A stretch of 64,000 bases of DNA. It comes from Clostridia bacterium. Lineage in GTDB: Bacteria > Bacillota > Clostridia > Peptostreptococcales > Anaerovoracaceae. Positions 48,246 through 54,939 of the stretch are shown one piece after another (the first letter of the stretch is position 1; each line of letters starts with the position of its first letter). The stretch is from contig JAUNMH010000009.1 of assembly GCA_030537495.1 (NCBI GenBank), positions 1-64,000 on the forward strand, written 5' to 3'. Both the position numbers and the translations under genes were made by a program. The notes below the pieces were generated by a model. That model ran no database searches and was not told the DNA's origin. It was given only the letters and a program-made list of their open reading frames with translations.

Positions 48246-48420
48246 TGTGGATAACTTACCACTTGACAAGATTTGAAAGACGTGTAGTCTTTGATAAAAG
48301 CGGGTTTCAGAGAAAATAATTATCCACATTCCCTTGTGGAATAAATTGTATACGATTTAGTTTTTTATGTTAAAAAGCTGTGGAAATGTTAGAATCAATG
48401 GGTTTGATATCTGTGGAAAA
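48246..48420. promoter_or_regulatory. Cluster of DnaA-box-like 9-mers
   Basis: Two perfect boxes: TGTGGATAA (48246-48254) and its inverse TTATCCACA (48320-48328). Three near matches: TGTGGAATA (48335-48343), TGTGGAAAT (48379-48387), TGTGGAAAA (48412-48420). All lie in an AT-rich 359-base gene-free gap. dnaA and dnaN are not nearby. Could titrate DnaA or regulate the downstream nucleoside phosphorylase gene; an origin is less likely. Confidence 0.6.
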
Positions 48421-48530
48421 CAAATGGAAAAAAATATGAAATCATGAAAGAGCAATTTTCAGAAAAATTTTTTCTGAAGAAAGTTTGGACGTGTTTTCAG
48501 TAATTAATAATAAGGTAAAGGTAATAAAAA

Positions 48531-49343
48531 ATGTATAACAAATTGAAAAGATGTTTGGAATGTGTTAGGGAAAAAACGGACTTTGTGCCTGAGGTGGCTT
48601 TGATACTGGGGTCTGGTCTAGGTGATTTTGCTGACGGCATTCAGGTTGTTGACACTGTAGATTATTCTGATATTGAGGGTTTCCCCGTATCCACTGTAAA
48701 AGGGCACAAGGGAAGATTTGTCTTTGGTTATGTGGAGAAGACGCCAGTTGTGATTATGCAGGGGCGCGTCCACTACTACGAAGGATATGACATGAAGGAT
48801 GTTGTGCTGCCAACTCGTCTTATGGGGATGATGGGCGCTAAGAAGCTTATCTTAACTAATGCTTCTGGAGGCTGCAACCCAGATTTTCAAGTTGGTGATT
48901 TAATGATGATCACTGATCACATTACAACGGCCGTTCCAAGTCCTCTTATCGGACCTAATATTGACGAGCTGGGAACTAGATTTCCTGACATGAGCGAGGT
49001 TTACAGCAAGCGCCTGCGCAGCATCATCAGGGACTGCGCTAAGGAATGTAGCATTAAGCTTCAGGAAGGCGTTTATGTTCAGTTCACAGGCCCTAATTTC
49101 GAAACGCCTGCAGAAATTCGCCTAGCTCAGATTTGGGGCGGTGACACCGTAGGCATGAGTACTGCTTGCGAGGCCATGGCTGCCAACCACATGGGCATGG
49201 AGGTCTGCGGCATCTCTTGTATTACCAATATGGCCGCTGGAATATCTAAGTTTGCCCTGACCCACGAGGAAGTGCAGGAAACGGCGGATAAGGTGGCAGA
49301 TGTGTTCAAGGCGCTTATTTCGAAGGTCATTGTGAGGATGTAA
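48531..49343 (+). CDS. punA: Purine nucleoside phosphorylase, trimeric type
   Basis: 270 residues. Phosphorolysis of guanosine/inosine to base and ribose 1-phosphate. Phosphate-binding LILGSGLGDFAD (~24-35), VMQGRVHYYEGYDM (~77-90), and the base-binding GPNFETPAEIR...GMSTACEAMAANHMG segment (~190-220). GGTAAAGG precedes the ATG. Confidence 0.93.
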   Translation: MYNKLKRCLECVREKTDFVPEVALILGSGLGDFADGIQVVDTVDYSDIEGFPVSTVKGHKGRFVFGYVEKTPVVIMQGRVHYYEGYDMKDVVLPTRLMGMMGAKKLILTNASGGCNPDFQVGDLMMITDHITTAVPSPLIGPNIDELGTRFPDMSEVYSKRLRSIIRDCAKECSIKLQEGVYVQFTGPNFETPAEIRLAQIWGGDTVGMSTACEAMAANHMGMEVCGISCITNMAAGISKFALTHEEVQETADKVADVFKALISKVIVRM

Positions 49344-49361
49344 GTCATATAAAAATAACGC

Positions 49362-49428
49362 GATGGCTCATAGGTCCTCGCCGCTACGCGCCTGCGGAAA
49401 CTTCGCCATTCGCATTCTTTCTATATGA
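49362..49428. repeat. Repeat element, copy 1
   Basis: Shares GGCTCATAGGTCC, GCGCCTGCGGAAACTTCGC and TTTCTATAT, in the same order, with copy 2 at 50098-50175. Outer bases ATGGC...GCCAT can pair. The copies sit on either side of the second NUDIX gene. Confidence 0.6.
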
Positions 49429-49520
49429 CACATATACATTTTGGAATTAGACGAGAACGCTTGAGATGAGAACGCACGAGACGAGAGTGGAATGAAATGA
49501 AATTGATTGGAAGGAAGAAG

Positions 49521-50069
49521 ATGGAGAAGAATTTTGAACATTTGGCGTGGACTAAGAAGTCCACGGAGCATATTGTAAAAAACGAGTGGATTGATTTTAG
49601 GGAAACGGTTTATGCTTTTCCTGATGGCACTGAGCGTGGGCACTTTTATACTTTTACAAAGAAGAATTTTGTGGTGATTGTAGCAAGAACTGCTGAAGGT
49701 AAGTATCTTTGTGTATGGCAGTACAGACAGGGCATCGACCAAATCACTTGTGAATTCCCTGCTGGCGGTATGGAAGAAGGCGAAAACCCACTAGACTGTG
49801 CAAAACGTGAGCTAATGGAAGAGACAGGTTACACCAGTGATTCCTGGACTCATCTAATTGCAGTGCCTACGAACGCTACTGTTTGCGACAATATCGTTAA
49901 CATATATTTCGCAGACAACTGCATAGAGGTTGGGGAACAAAACCTAGACGATACGGAATACCTTAATGTTGAAGTGGTCGACGAGGAAGAACTGGAGAGG
50001 CGCATATTTAGCGGCGGATTCCAGCAGAGCGACCATATTATGGGATACTTGCTAAGTAAGAGAATCTAG
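49521..50069 (+). CDS. NUDIX hydrolase
   Basis: About 182 residues. NUDIX box GGMEEGENPLDCAKRELMEE; upstream VWQYRQGIDQITCEFPAGG resembles ADP-sugar pyrophosphatases. ATG at 49521 follows GGAAGGAAG closely; ATG at 49497 is in frame and would add eight residues. Flanked by both copies of a ~70-80-base repeat. Confidence 0.85.
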   Translation: MEKNFEHLAWTKKSTEHIVKNEWIDFRETVYAFPDGTERGHFYTFTKKNFVVIVARTAEGKYLCVWQYRQGIDQITCEFPAGGMEEGENPLDCAKRELMEETGYTSDSWTHLIAVPTNATVCDNIVNIYFADNCIEVGEQNLDDTEYLNVEVVDEEELERRIFSGGFQQSDHIMGYLLSKRI

Positions 50070-50097
50070 AACTAAGTTGAAGGGAGAATGAAGTGCA

Positions 50098-50175
50098 GGG
50101 GCTCATAAGTCCCCGGCGCCTTATAATCTGTGGGTGCGCCTGCGGAAACTTCGCACCTATATTTTTTTCTATATC
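50098..50175. repeat. Repeat element, copy 2
   Basis: Second copy of the element at 49362-49428 (core GCGCCTGCGGAAACTTCGC is identical). Here GGTGCG...CGCACC flank the core and can pair; in copy 1 different bases pair, suggesting the hairpin is conserved rather than the letters. Confidence 0.6.
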
Positions 50176-51001
50176 GAGGCTGAAGGAAAAAGGTTTGCAC
50201 CTTTTATCAAAATATGCTTGAAATGAAGCAGATTTGATATGAATTGCATTATTTGTAAGGTTTGGCGCAAAAAAGTTACACGTTTTGATTTTTACGAGCA
50301 ATCGGGGGCGGGATTTTGACATGATTTGCGAATTTAAAGTTAAAAGGTGCACGGTTAGGAGCGTCTAACCGTGTTTACCAATAGGTAAGCCCTAGATTTT
50401 GAAGGAAAATCCATACAATTATTAGGATAAATGGATTAAAATTACAATTATGTAATAGACTTCGATGCCCTAGCCTAAGAAACAAGCGGTTATATAAAAC
50501 TAACTTGCACCTGCTTAGCCTTTTTTGAAAAATCATGTAAAAAATCCGCACCTTTTCTTGAAAAATATGCGAAATGGCCCAAGACCAATCTATAGTTTAG
50601 TTATCAGGATATCAGACAACTTTCAAAGAGTCTTGCCGCACCTGACCCACTTCGACAAGCGTTGACATCGAGCAAATCTTGACATAGCACAAGCGGTGGC
50701 ATGTAGAAAAAAGGGCTGGCACCAGGAACGCGCCCTCGTTCTTTGAAAATTGGTGAGGACGGCCGGGGAAATGCCCGATTTTGAAGCTTTTAGAAATTTG
50801 TACCGGGATAATCAACAAAGGATAGCTAGTAAGTGCTGTAAAATAATGAAAAGATGCCCGCTGGAGAATAAATCACCGATATGAGGGCGTGTAGGCGAGG
50901 ATAGACAGAGGAATCATAACTAAGATTCTTATAATTTGTCAGCCATATGGCTTGAATTTTCAACAAACACGGCCAATTTAGGATTTCATTTTCTAAGAGG
51001 G

Positions 51002-51036
51002 CGTGAAACAAAAATGTTTCACGGTCCTTTTTTTCA
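51002..51036 (+). terminator. Orphan intrinsic terminator
   Basis: CGTGAAACA pairs exactly with TGTTTCACG around AAAA, followed by GTCC and eight T. No plus-strand gene precedes it within ~900 bases, so it may end a non-coding RNA or be a leftover. Confidence 0.7.
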
Positions 51037-51187
51037 TAAATTGTGATATCGGGCATTTGCCCGGCCACTTTCGTCAATTTTCACATACATCGGGCACGGG
51101 CCACACTTTCGTCAAGGGGAATCCCATGAAAGAATGTCTCAATAACGCACGAAAATATCATTACGTGTCTTTGACATGAGTAGTGGC

Positions 51188-51454
51188 TTACTTGTATATT
51201 GTGCTTCTATGTTGCACGTCTACAAGCACTAGAACTATCTTTTCGTCTTGTATATCGGCTAGAATTCTGTAATTTCCTATTCTGTAGCGCCACTGACCGG
51301 AACGATTAGACGTTAAGCCTTTCCCGTGCAGTCTAGGATTATCTGTACCTATTAGATTTTTATCAATCCATGCTTTAATCATCCTTTGGATTGACCTATC
51401 CAATTTTTTGAAAGATTTTCTAAACTTTTCCGTAGTAATTACTTCATAAATCAT
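51188..51454 (-). CDS. RelE/ParE-family toxin
   Basis: 88 residues, full toxin size. Contains the RelE-fold segments FRKSFKKLDRSIQRMI, the GQWRYRIGNYRILADI strand pair with basic residues, and the VDVQHRSTIY end. RelE relatives cut mRNA on the ribosome; ParE relatives poison gyrase; this sequence is closer to RelE. ATG at 51454 overlaps the antitoxin stop by ATGA; the extra six residues of the longer frame are not needed. Confidence 0.85.
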   Translation of the reverse strand: MIYEVITTEKFRKSFKKLDRSIQRMIKAWIDKNLIGTDNPRLHGKGLTSNRSGQWRYRIGNYRILADIQDEKIVLVLVDVQHRSTIYK

Positions 51455-51675
51455 AAATCTAATTCTTTCCAAAGTTCAGTAATAGGTTGGTTTTTTAAGG
51501 TTCCATCGGTCTTCTCTTTTTCATATTCAGTAAATACTGCTAAATCATATTCATTTTCAATATGTTCCATCATTACATCGCGGATAATTGAAGAAAGGCT
51601 GGCGTTATGAAGTTGTGCATAACTTTTAAAAATAGCTAATTCATCATCTGGAACTCTTACACTAATTGTTGACAT
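51451..51675 (-). CDS. RelB-type ribbon-helix-helix antitoxin
   Basis: 74 residues. The N-terminal ~45 residues are a ribbon-helix-helix DNA-binding unit (STISVRVPDDELAIFKSYAQ); the acidic C-terminus wraps the toxin. Resembles DUF6290/RelB antitoxins. GAAGGGAGAG precedes the ATG. Expected to repress its own operon through the palindrome upstream. Confidence 0.85.
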   Translation of the reverse strand: MSTISVRVPDDELAIFKSYAQLHNASLSSIIRDVMMEHIENEYDLAVFTEYEKEKTDGTLKNQPITELWKELDL

Positions 51676-51691
51676 AATAATCTCTCCCTTC

Positions 51692-51715
51692 TTTGTAATA
51701 CAATTGTATTACAAA
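51692..51715 (-). promoter_or_regulatory. Toxin-antitoxin promoter with perfect 24-bp palindrome
   Basis: The half-site TTTGTAATACAA is followed by its exact inverse. On the minus strand it overlaps the -10 TACAAT, with TTGTAA 17 bases upstream as -35. This is the expected operator for the RelB-type repressor. Confidence 0.75.
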
Positions 51716-51891
51716 ACTGTTTTTTTTACAATAACAAAATAATTAATATGGATTTAATGTCACACAAGCCAAATTCTTCTTTTTAACACGCCGTGAGCAA
51801 GAAATCACCCTCGCTATAAGTGGTGGGATGAATTACCATTAACACAGCGCTTTCTTGACTCTTGCATCTTGCATGTTCACGGCCGCATCAC

Positions 51892-51920
51892 AAAAAAACC
51901 GCTAGCGTGTAGCTAACGGT
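51892..51920 (-). terminator. Terminator of the DUF815 ATPase gene
   Basis: Minus strand: CCGTTAGC pairs with GCTAGCGG around TACAC, followed by seven T. It lies beyond the duplicated gene tail. Confidence 0.75.
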
Positions 51921-51991
51921 TTGCAACAAATTTGTGTGTATCCGATTTCAAATGCACCAAAGGTTGGCATGTAATCAAGCGAATGCCCGAA

Positions 51992-52105
51992 CCCTAGGCC
52001 TCGACAGCGGCCTACTGGATGAACTGCGTGGTTTTGCGTGGGGTTACGCCCTAGGCCTCGACTGCAACTTGCTGAATGAACTGCTTTGCAGTGCGTGGGC
52101 TGCGA
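51992..52105. repeat. 57-bp tandem duplication of the DUF815 gene tail
   Basis: Two copies in direct orientation start at 51992 and 52049 (CCCTAGGCCTCGAC in both). The second is the real end of the ATPase gene; the first lies past its stop and is a decayed copy. In the gene's frame it reads TTQFIQ-stop-AAVEA-stop against KQFIQQVAVEA-stop in the gene. Confidence 0.7.
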
Positions 52106-53289
52106 CCGCCCCCGCGGATTGCAAAGGCCTCGGCGCGACGAAGTAGTTCGTAGTCAACAGGGACATTGTATTCGTCAGCAAGCTGAGAGACAATTTCAAG
52201 ATAGAGCTCCTTGGCAGGCTTGGAGAAGGTGATATTCAGACCGAAGCGGGCCGATAGGCTCATAGTTTCCTGCATCGTATCGTTGATGTGGACGTCGTTG
52301 CCCATGCGGCTTTCGAAAGTTTCCGCAATTATGTGACGTCTGTTAGTTGTAGCATAAATTACGATGTTGTCAGAGTAACTGGTTACGCCACCTTCGAGAA
52401 TTCCCTTAAGGTAGCAATAGTCATCGTCATTAGGACTGAAGCTAAGGTCATCAATGAAGAAGATGAACTTCAGCGGATTGTCAGCCAGGTATTCGATGAT
52501 TTTCGGAATCTCCGAAAGCTGGTACTTGTTGAACTGCACCAGTCTCACACCGCTGTCAAAGAAGGCATTTGCGCAGGCCTTGATAGTGGAGGACTTTCCG
52601 GTTCCAGCATCACCATAGAGCAAAACATTTGCAGCCGCCTTGCCCTCAGCCAGAGCCTTAGTGTTGGCAAGAACCTTGTTTCGTTCGAGCTCGTAGCCAT
52701 ACAGCTTGTCTATGGTAATAGGGTCGGCTTTGACAATTGGAATCAAGCATCCGTCCCCCGGAACAAAACTCCCATATCTAGAAAACATACCATAGCCCTT
52801 GGTGCTCAAATTGGCAAGCATGTGGTCGTAGGCGGTTTTGATATTGGTGTCAGAAACGTCCCATGACGGCAGGAACCCGTCGTAGTCGATGCACGCCTTA
52901 ACCTGGTCGCTTGTCAGATGCGCGAACTCCTGGAGAATGTCAAGCTCAGCGTCGAGAGCCTCTTCAAGAGAAGGGGAGACTTGCTGACCTGAAAGCTTAG
53001 CTCGCAGGTAGCTGTTCTCGTCGCTCTGGGTGAAGCGCGCGATGTAGTCGGTCAAGTTGGCGCCCTCTTTGTAAATCTCGTTGACAAAAGTGGAGTATGC
53101 CCCAACGGTTTCTCCCACAGACAGAGTATCAAAACCCACAGACTCCGCATCTTCCTCGCGTACTAGCATATCAGAAATCATCCAGTGAAAATAGGTGAAG
53201 AGAGAAGTGTCTTTCAGCACACGGAAGATAGATAGGCTGTTAAGTTTTATGTCTAAATCCATTAATTCTTTTACCATAGTTTTCCCCAT
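52051..53289 (-). CDS. DUF815-family AAA+ ATPase
   Basis: 412 residues. Helical N-terminal part (~1-185), then an ATPase: Walker A YGDAGTGKSS (~226-235), Walker B FIFFIDDLSF (~272-281), Arg-finger region ATTNRRHII, and a lid ending in RSPRTAKQFIQ. The function of DUF815 proteins is not established. ATG at 53289 with TTAAGGAAAAG upstream. Monocistronic with its own terminator. The higher G+C of the gene compared with its neighbours is noticeable. Confidence 0.85.
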   Translation of the reverse strand: MGKTMVKELMDLDIKLNSLSIFRVLKDTSLFTYFHWMISDMLVREEDAESVGFDTLSVGETVGAYSTFVNEIYKEGANLTDYIARFTQSDENSYLRAKLSGQQVSPSLEEALDAELDILQEFAHLTSDQVKACIDYDGFLPSWDVSDTNIKTAYDHMLANLSTKGYGMFSRYGSFVPGDGCLIPIVKADPITIDKLYGYELERNKVLANTKALAEGKAAANVLLYGDAGTGKSSTIKACANAFFDSGVRLVQFNKYQLSEIPKIIEYLADNPLKFIFFIDDLSFSPNDDDYCYLKGILEGGVTSYSDNIVIYATTNRRHIIAETFESRMGNDVHINDTMQETMSLSARFGLNITFSKPAKELYLEIVSQLADEYNVPVDYELLRRAEAFAIRGGGRSPRTAKQFIQQVAVEA

Positions 53290-53343
53290 ACTTTTCCTTA
53301 AAAAAACTTGCGCCGCCGCAACGCAGCAGGCGCAATAAATAAC

Positions 53344-54414
53344 TTATTCTACAGGAACTGTCCATCCCATGAAATCCTCAATTTTACCAGTCTGGATTCC
53401 ATAAATAGTGTCGTACATTTCCTTTGCTATAGGTCCGATTTCGTTGTTGTTGATAATCATTCTTTCGCCCTTATAAAGAAGCTCACCTACAGGGGATACG
53501 ATGGCAGCAGTTCCAGATGCGAACATTTCCTTAAGCTGACCTGCTCTGTATGCTTCTTCAAGTTCGTCGATAGAAATCTGTCTTTCGGAAACCTTGTAAC
53601 CCTTGTGCTTGCAAAGAGCGATAATGGAGTTTCTTGTGATGCCCGGCAAGATTGAACCGTTAAGTTTGCTTGTTACAACCTCATCGCCGATTACGAAGAA
53701 GGCATTTGCTGCACCGATTTCTTCAATATATTTTCTGTGTACGCCGTCTAACCATAGAATCTGTTCATATCCTTTTTCGTGTGCAATTTCCTGTGCTTTT
53801 AGGGAAGCTGCGTAGTTACCGCCACACTTAGCTTCGCCGGTTCCGCCCTTTACAGCTCTTACATATTCATCTTCAACATACATCTTTGTAGGAGCAAGCC
53901 CGTGCTCAAAGTATGGGCCAACAGGGCTTAAGATGATAATGAACTTATATTCTAAGGCTCTTCTAACGCCAAGGAATGGCTCTGTTGCGATGATGAAAGG
54001 TCTGATATAAAGGGCAGTTCCTTCACCCTTAGGAATCCAATCCTTATCTACTTTTACAATAGCCTTTACTGCTTCTACGAAAAGTTCTTCATCTAGAGGC
54101 GGGATGCAAAGTCTGTCGTTAGTGTTGTTTGTTCTCTTTGCATTCATATCAGGTCTGAAAAGCTGAACTCTGCCTGCAGCAGTTTCGTACGCTTTAAGTC
54201 CTTCAAACATTTCCTGTCCGTAGTGGAATACTACAGCGGCAGGATCTAGTGAAATAGGTCCGTAAGGAACGATTCTTCCGTCATGCCAGCCTTTTTCTTC
54301 GTTATAGTCCATAACAAACATATGGTCTGTCATGACTGTACCGAATCTAAGACCTTTTGATTCAGGCTTTTGTTTAGGATGTGTAGTTAATGTTACAGGA
54401 AAATTATAGTTCAT
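53344..54414 (-). CDS. ilvE: Branched-chain amino-acid aminotransferase, type II
   Basis: 356 residues, fold IV PLP enzyme. Final step for Leu, Ile and Val. GLRFGTVMTDHMFVM, FHYGQEMFEGLKAYE (~65-79), catalytic Lys in CGGNYAASLKAQEIA (~195-209), and ASGTAAIVSPVG near the end. Matches the long IlvE class (~350 residues). AGAGAGGT precedes the ATG. Transcribed alone, away from the ilv operon. Confidence 0.95.
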   Translation of the reverse strand: MNYNFPVTLTTHPKQKPESKGLRFGTVMTDHMFVMDYNEEKGWHDGRIVPYGPISLDPAAVVFHYGQEMFEGLKAYETAAGRVQLFRPDMNAKRTNNTNDRLCIPPLDEELFVEAVKAIVKVDKDWIPKGEGTALYIRPFIIATEPFLGVRRALEYKFIIILSPVGPYFEHGLAPTKMYVEDEYVRAVKGGTGEAKCGGNYAASLKAQEIAHEKGYEQILWLDGVHRKYIEEIGAANAFFVIGDEVVTSKLNGSILPGITRNSIIALCKHKGYKVSERQISIDELEEAYRAGQLKEMFASGTAAIVSPVGELLYKGERMIINNNEIGPIAKEMYDTIYGIQTGKIEDFMGWTVPVE

Positions 54415-54452
54415 AGCGATTACCTCTCTTAATATTTATCATTTCACTCAAT

Positions 54453-54481
54453 ATAATACTCCTAAAATTGTATACTGTCAA
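54453..54481 (-). promoter_or_regulatory. ilvE promoter
   Basis: Minus strand: TTGACA (54476-54481), 17-base spacer, TATTAT (54453-54458), 38 bases upstream of the ATG. Confidence 0.7.
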
Positions 54482-54600
54482 CAATATTACTCTTTGAAGT
54501 TTGGGAAAATGAAACAAAAAATATGGAAGCTTAGCTATATATATTTATATCTGCAACAATAAGACATGCAAAAATTCATTTAGTAAATCGCATAAACCTC

Positions 54601-54629
54601 TTGAATTTCTAAGGTATTTGAGGTAAAAT
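54601..54629 (+). promoter_or_regulatory. valS promoter
   Basis: TTGAAT (54601-54606), 17-base spacer, TAAAAT (54624-54629), just before the T-box leader. Confidence 0.6.
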
Positions 54630-54635
54630 TAATAG

Positions 54636-54864
54636 TCTAATTGAATATTTAAGGCAGTGATGAAGAGGAGTATGTGTGACAACACCTTACAGAGAGTTAG
54701 GTTCGTGGCTGAGAGACCTAAGGGAAAGTATCCACAGAAGGTTGCTTCGGAGCCTTTTTTAAAATGAGAGTCACGCTAGAGGAAGTTTTTTCAAGGCGTG
54801 GAAGCAAGGTGGTACCGCGGAAATATTTCGTCCTTTGCAGTAAGAGGCTGCAGAGGATTTTTTT
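54636..54864 (+). promoter_or_regulatory. T-box leader controlling valS
   Basis: The T-box sequence AAGGTGGTACCGCGG lies at 54806-54820. Stem I features: AGTA of the loop-E turn near 54670, AGAGAG and GGCTGAGAG around 54697-54716, and GGAA before the specifier. GTA at 54728-54730 is the likely specifier codon (valine), fitting valS downstream, though the exact codon is inferred. The terminator pairs TCCTTTGCAG with CTGCAGAGGA (54831-54857), then seven T. Uncharged tRNA-Val should stabilise the antiterminator and allow transcription. Confidence 0.9.
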
Positions 54865-54939
54865 ATGCAGCAAATCGTTAATGCAAGAGTGCAAGAATGC
54901 AGAGAAGCAAAAATTATGAAGGGAGAAAAAGAAAGACCA

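Larger units (their letters stand above)
50070..51187. other. Gene-poor 1.1-kb region
   Basis: No credible gene. It holds the second copy of the NUDIX-flanking repeat, decayed copies of a GCACCTTTT...AAAATATGC motif (50196 and 50548), a 9-bp stem hairpin (CACGGTTAG/CTAACCGTG near 50350-50373), GC-rich CGGGC/GCCCG hairpins in opposite orientations near 50764 and 51050, and a terminator at 51002. It looks like an accumulation of decayed mobile or repeat DNA next to a toxin-antitoxin pair. Confidence 0.5.

Noticed and set aside
48246..48420. Chromosomal replication origin
   Set aside because: DnaA boxes are present, but dnaA, dnaN, rpmH and gyrase genes are not near and the cluster is small; I kept it as a DnaA-binding region only.
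50612..50818. 68-residue minus-strand frame
   Set aside because: No ribosome site, no recognisable domain, and it lies in decayed repeat DNA.
50826..51077. 83-residue minus-strand frame in the gene-poor region
   Set aside because: It runs through the terminator hairpin at 51002-51036 and the CGGGC hairpin, has no ribosome site, and its composition follows the repeats.
51934..52146. 70-residue plus-strand frame with repeated LGLD-type segments
   Set aside because: It comes from the 57-bp duplication of the DUF815 gene tail read in the wrong strand.
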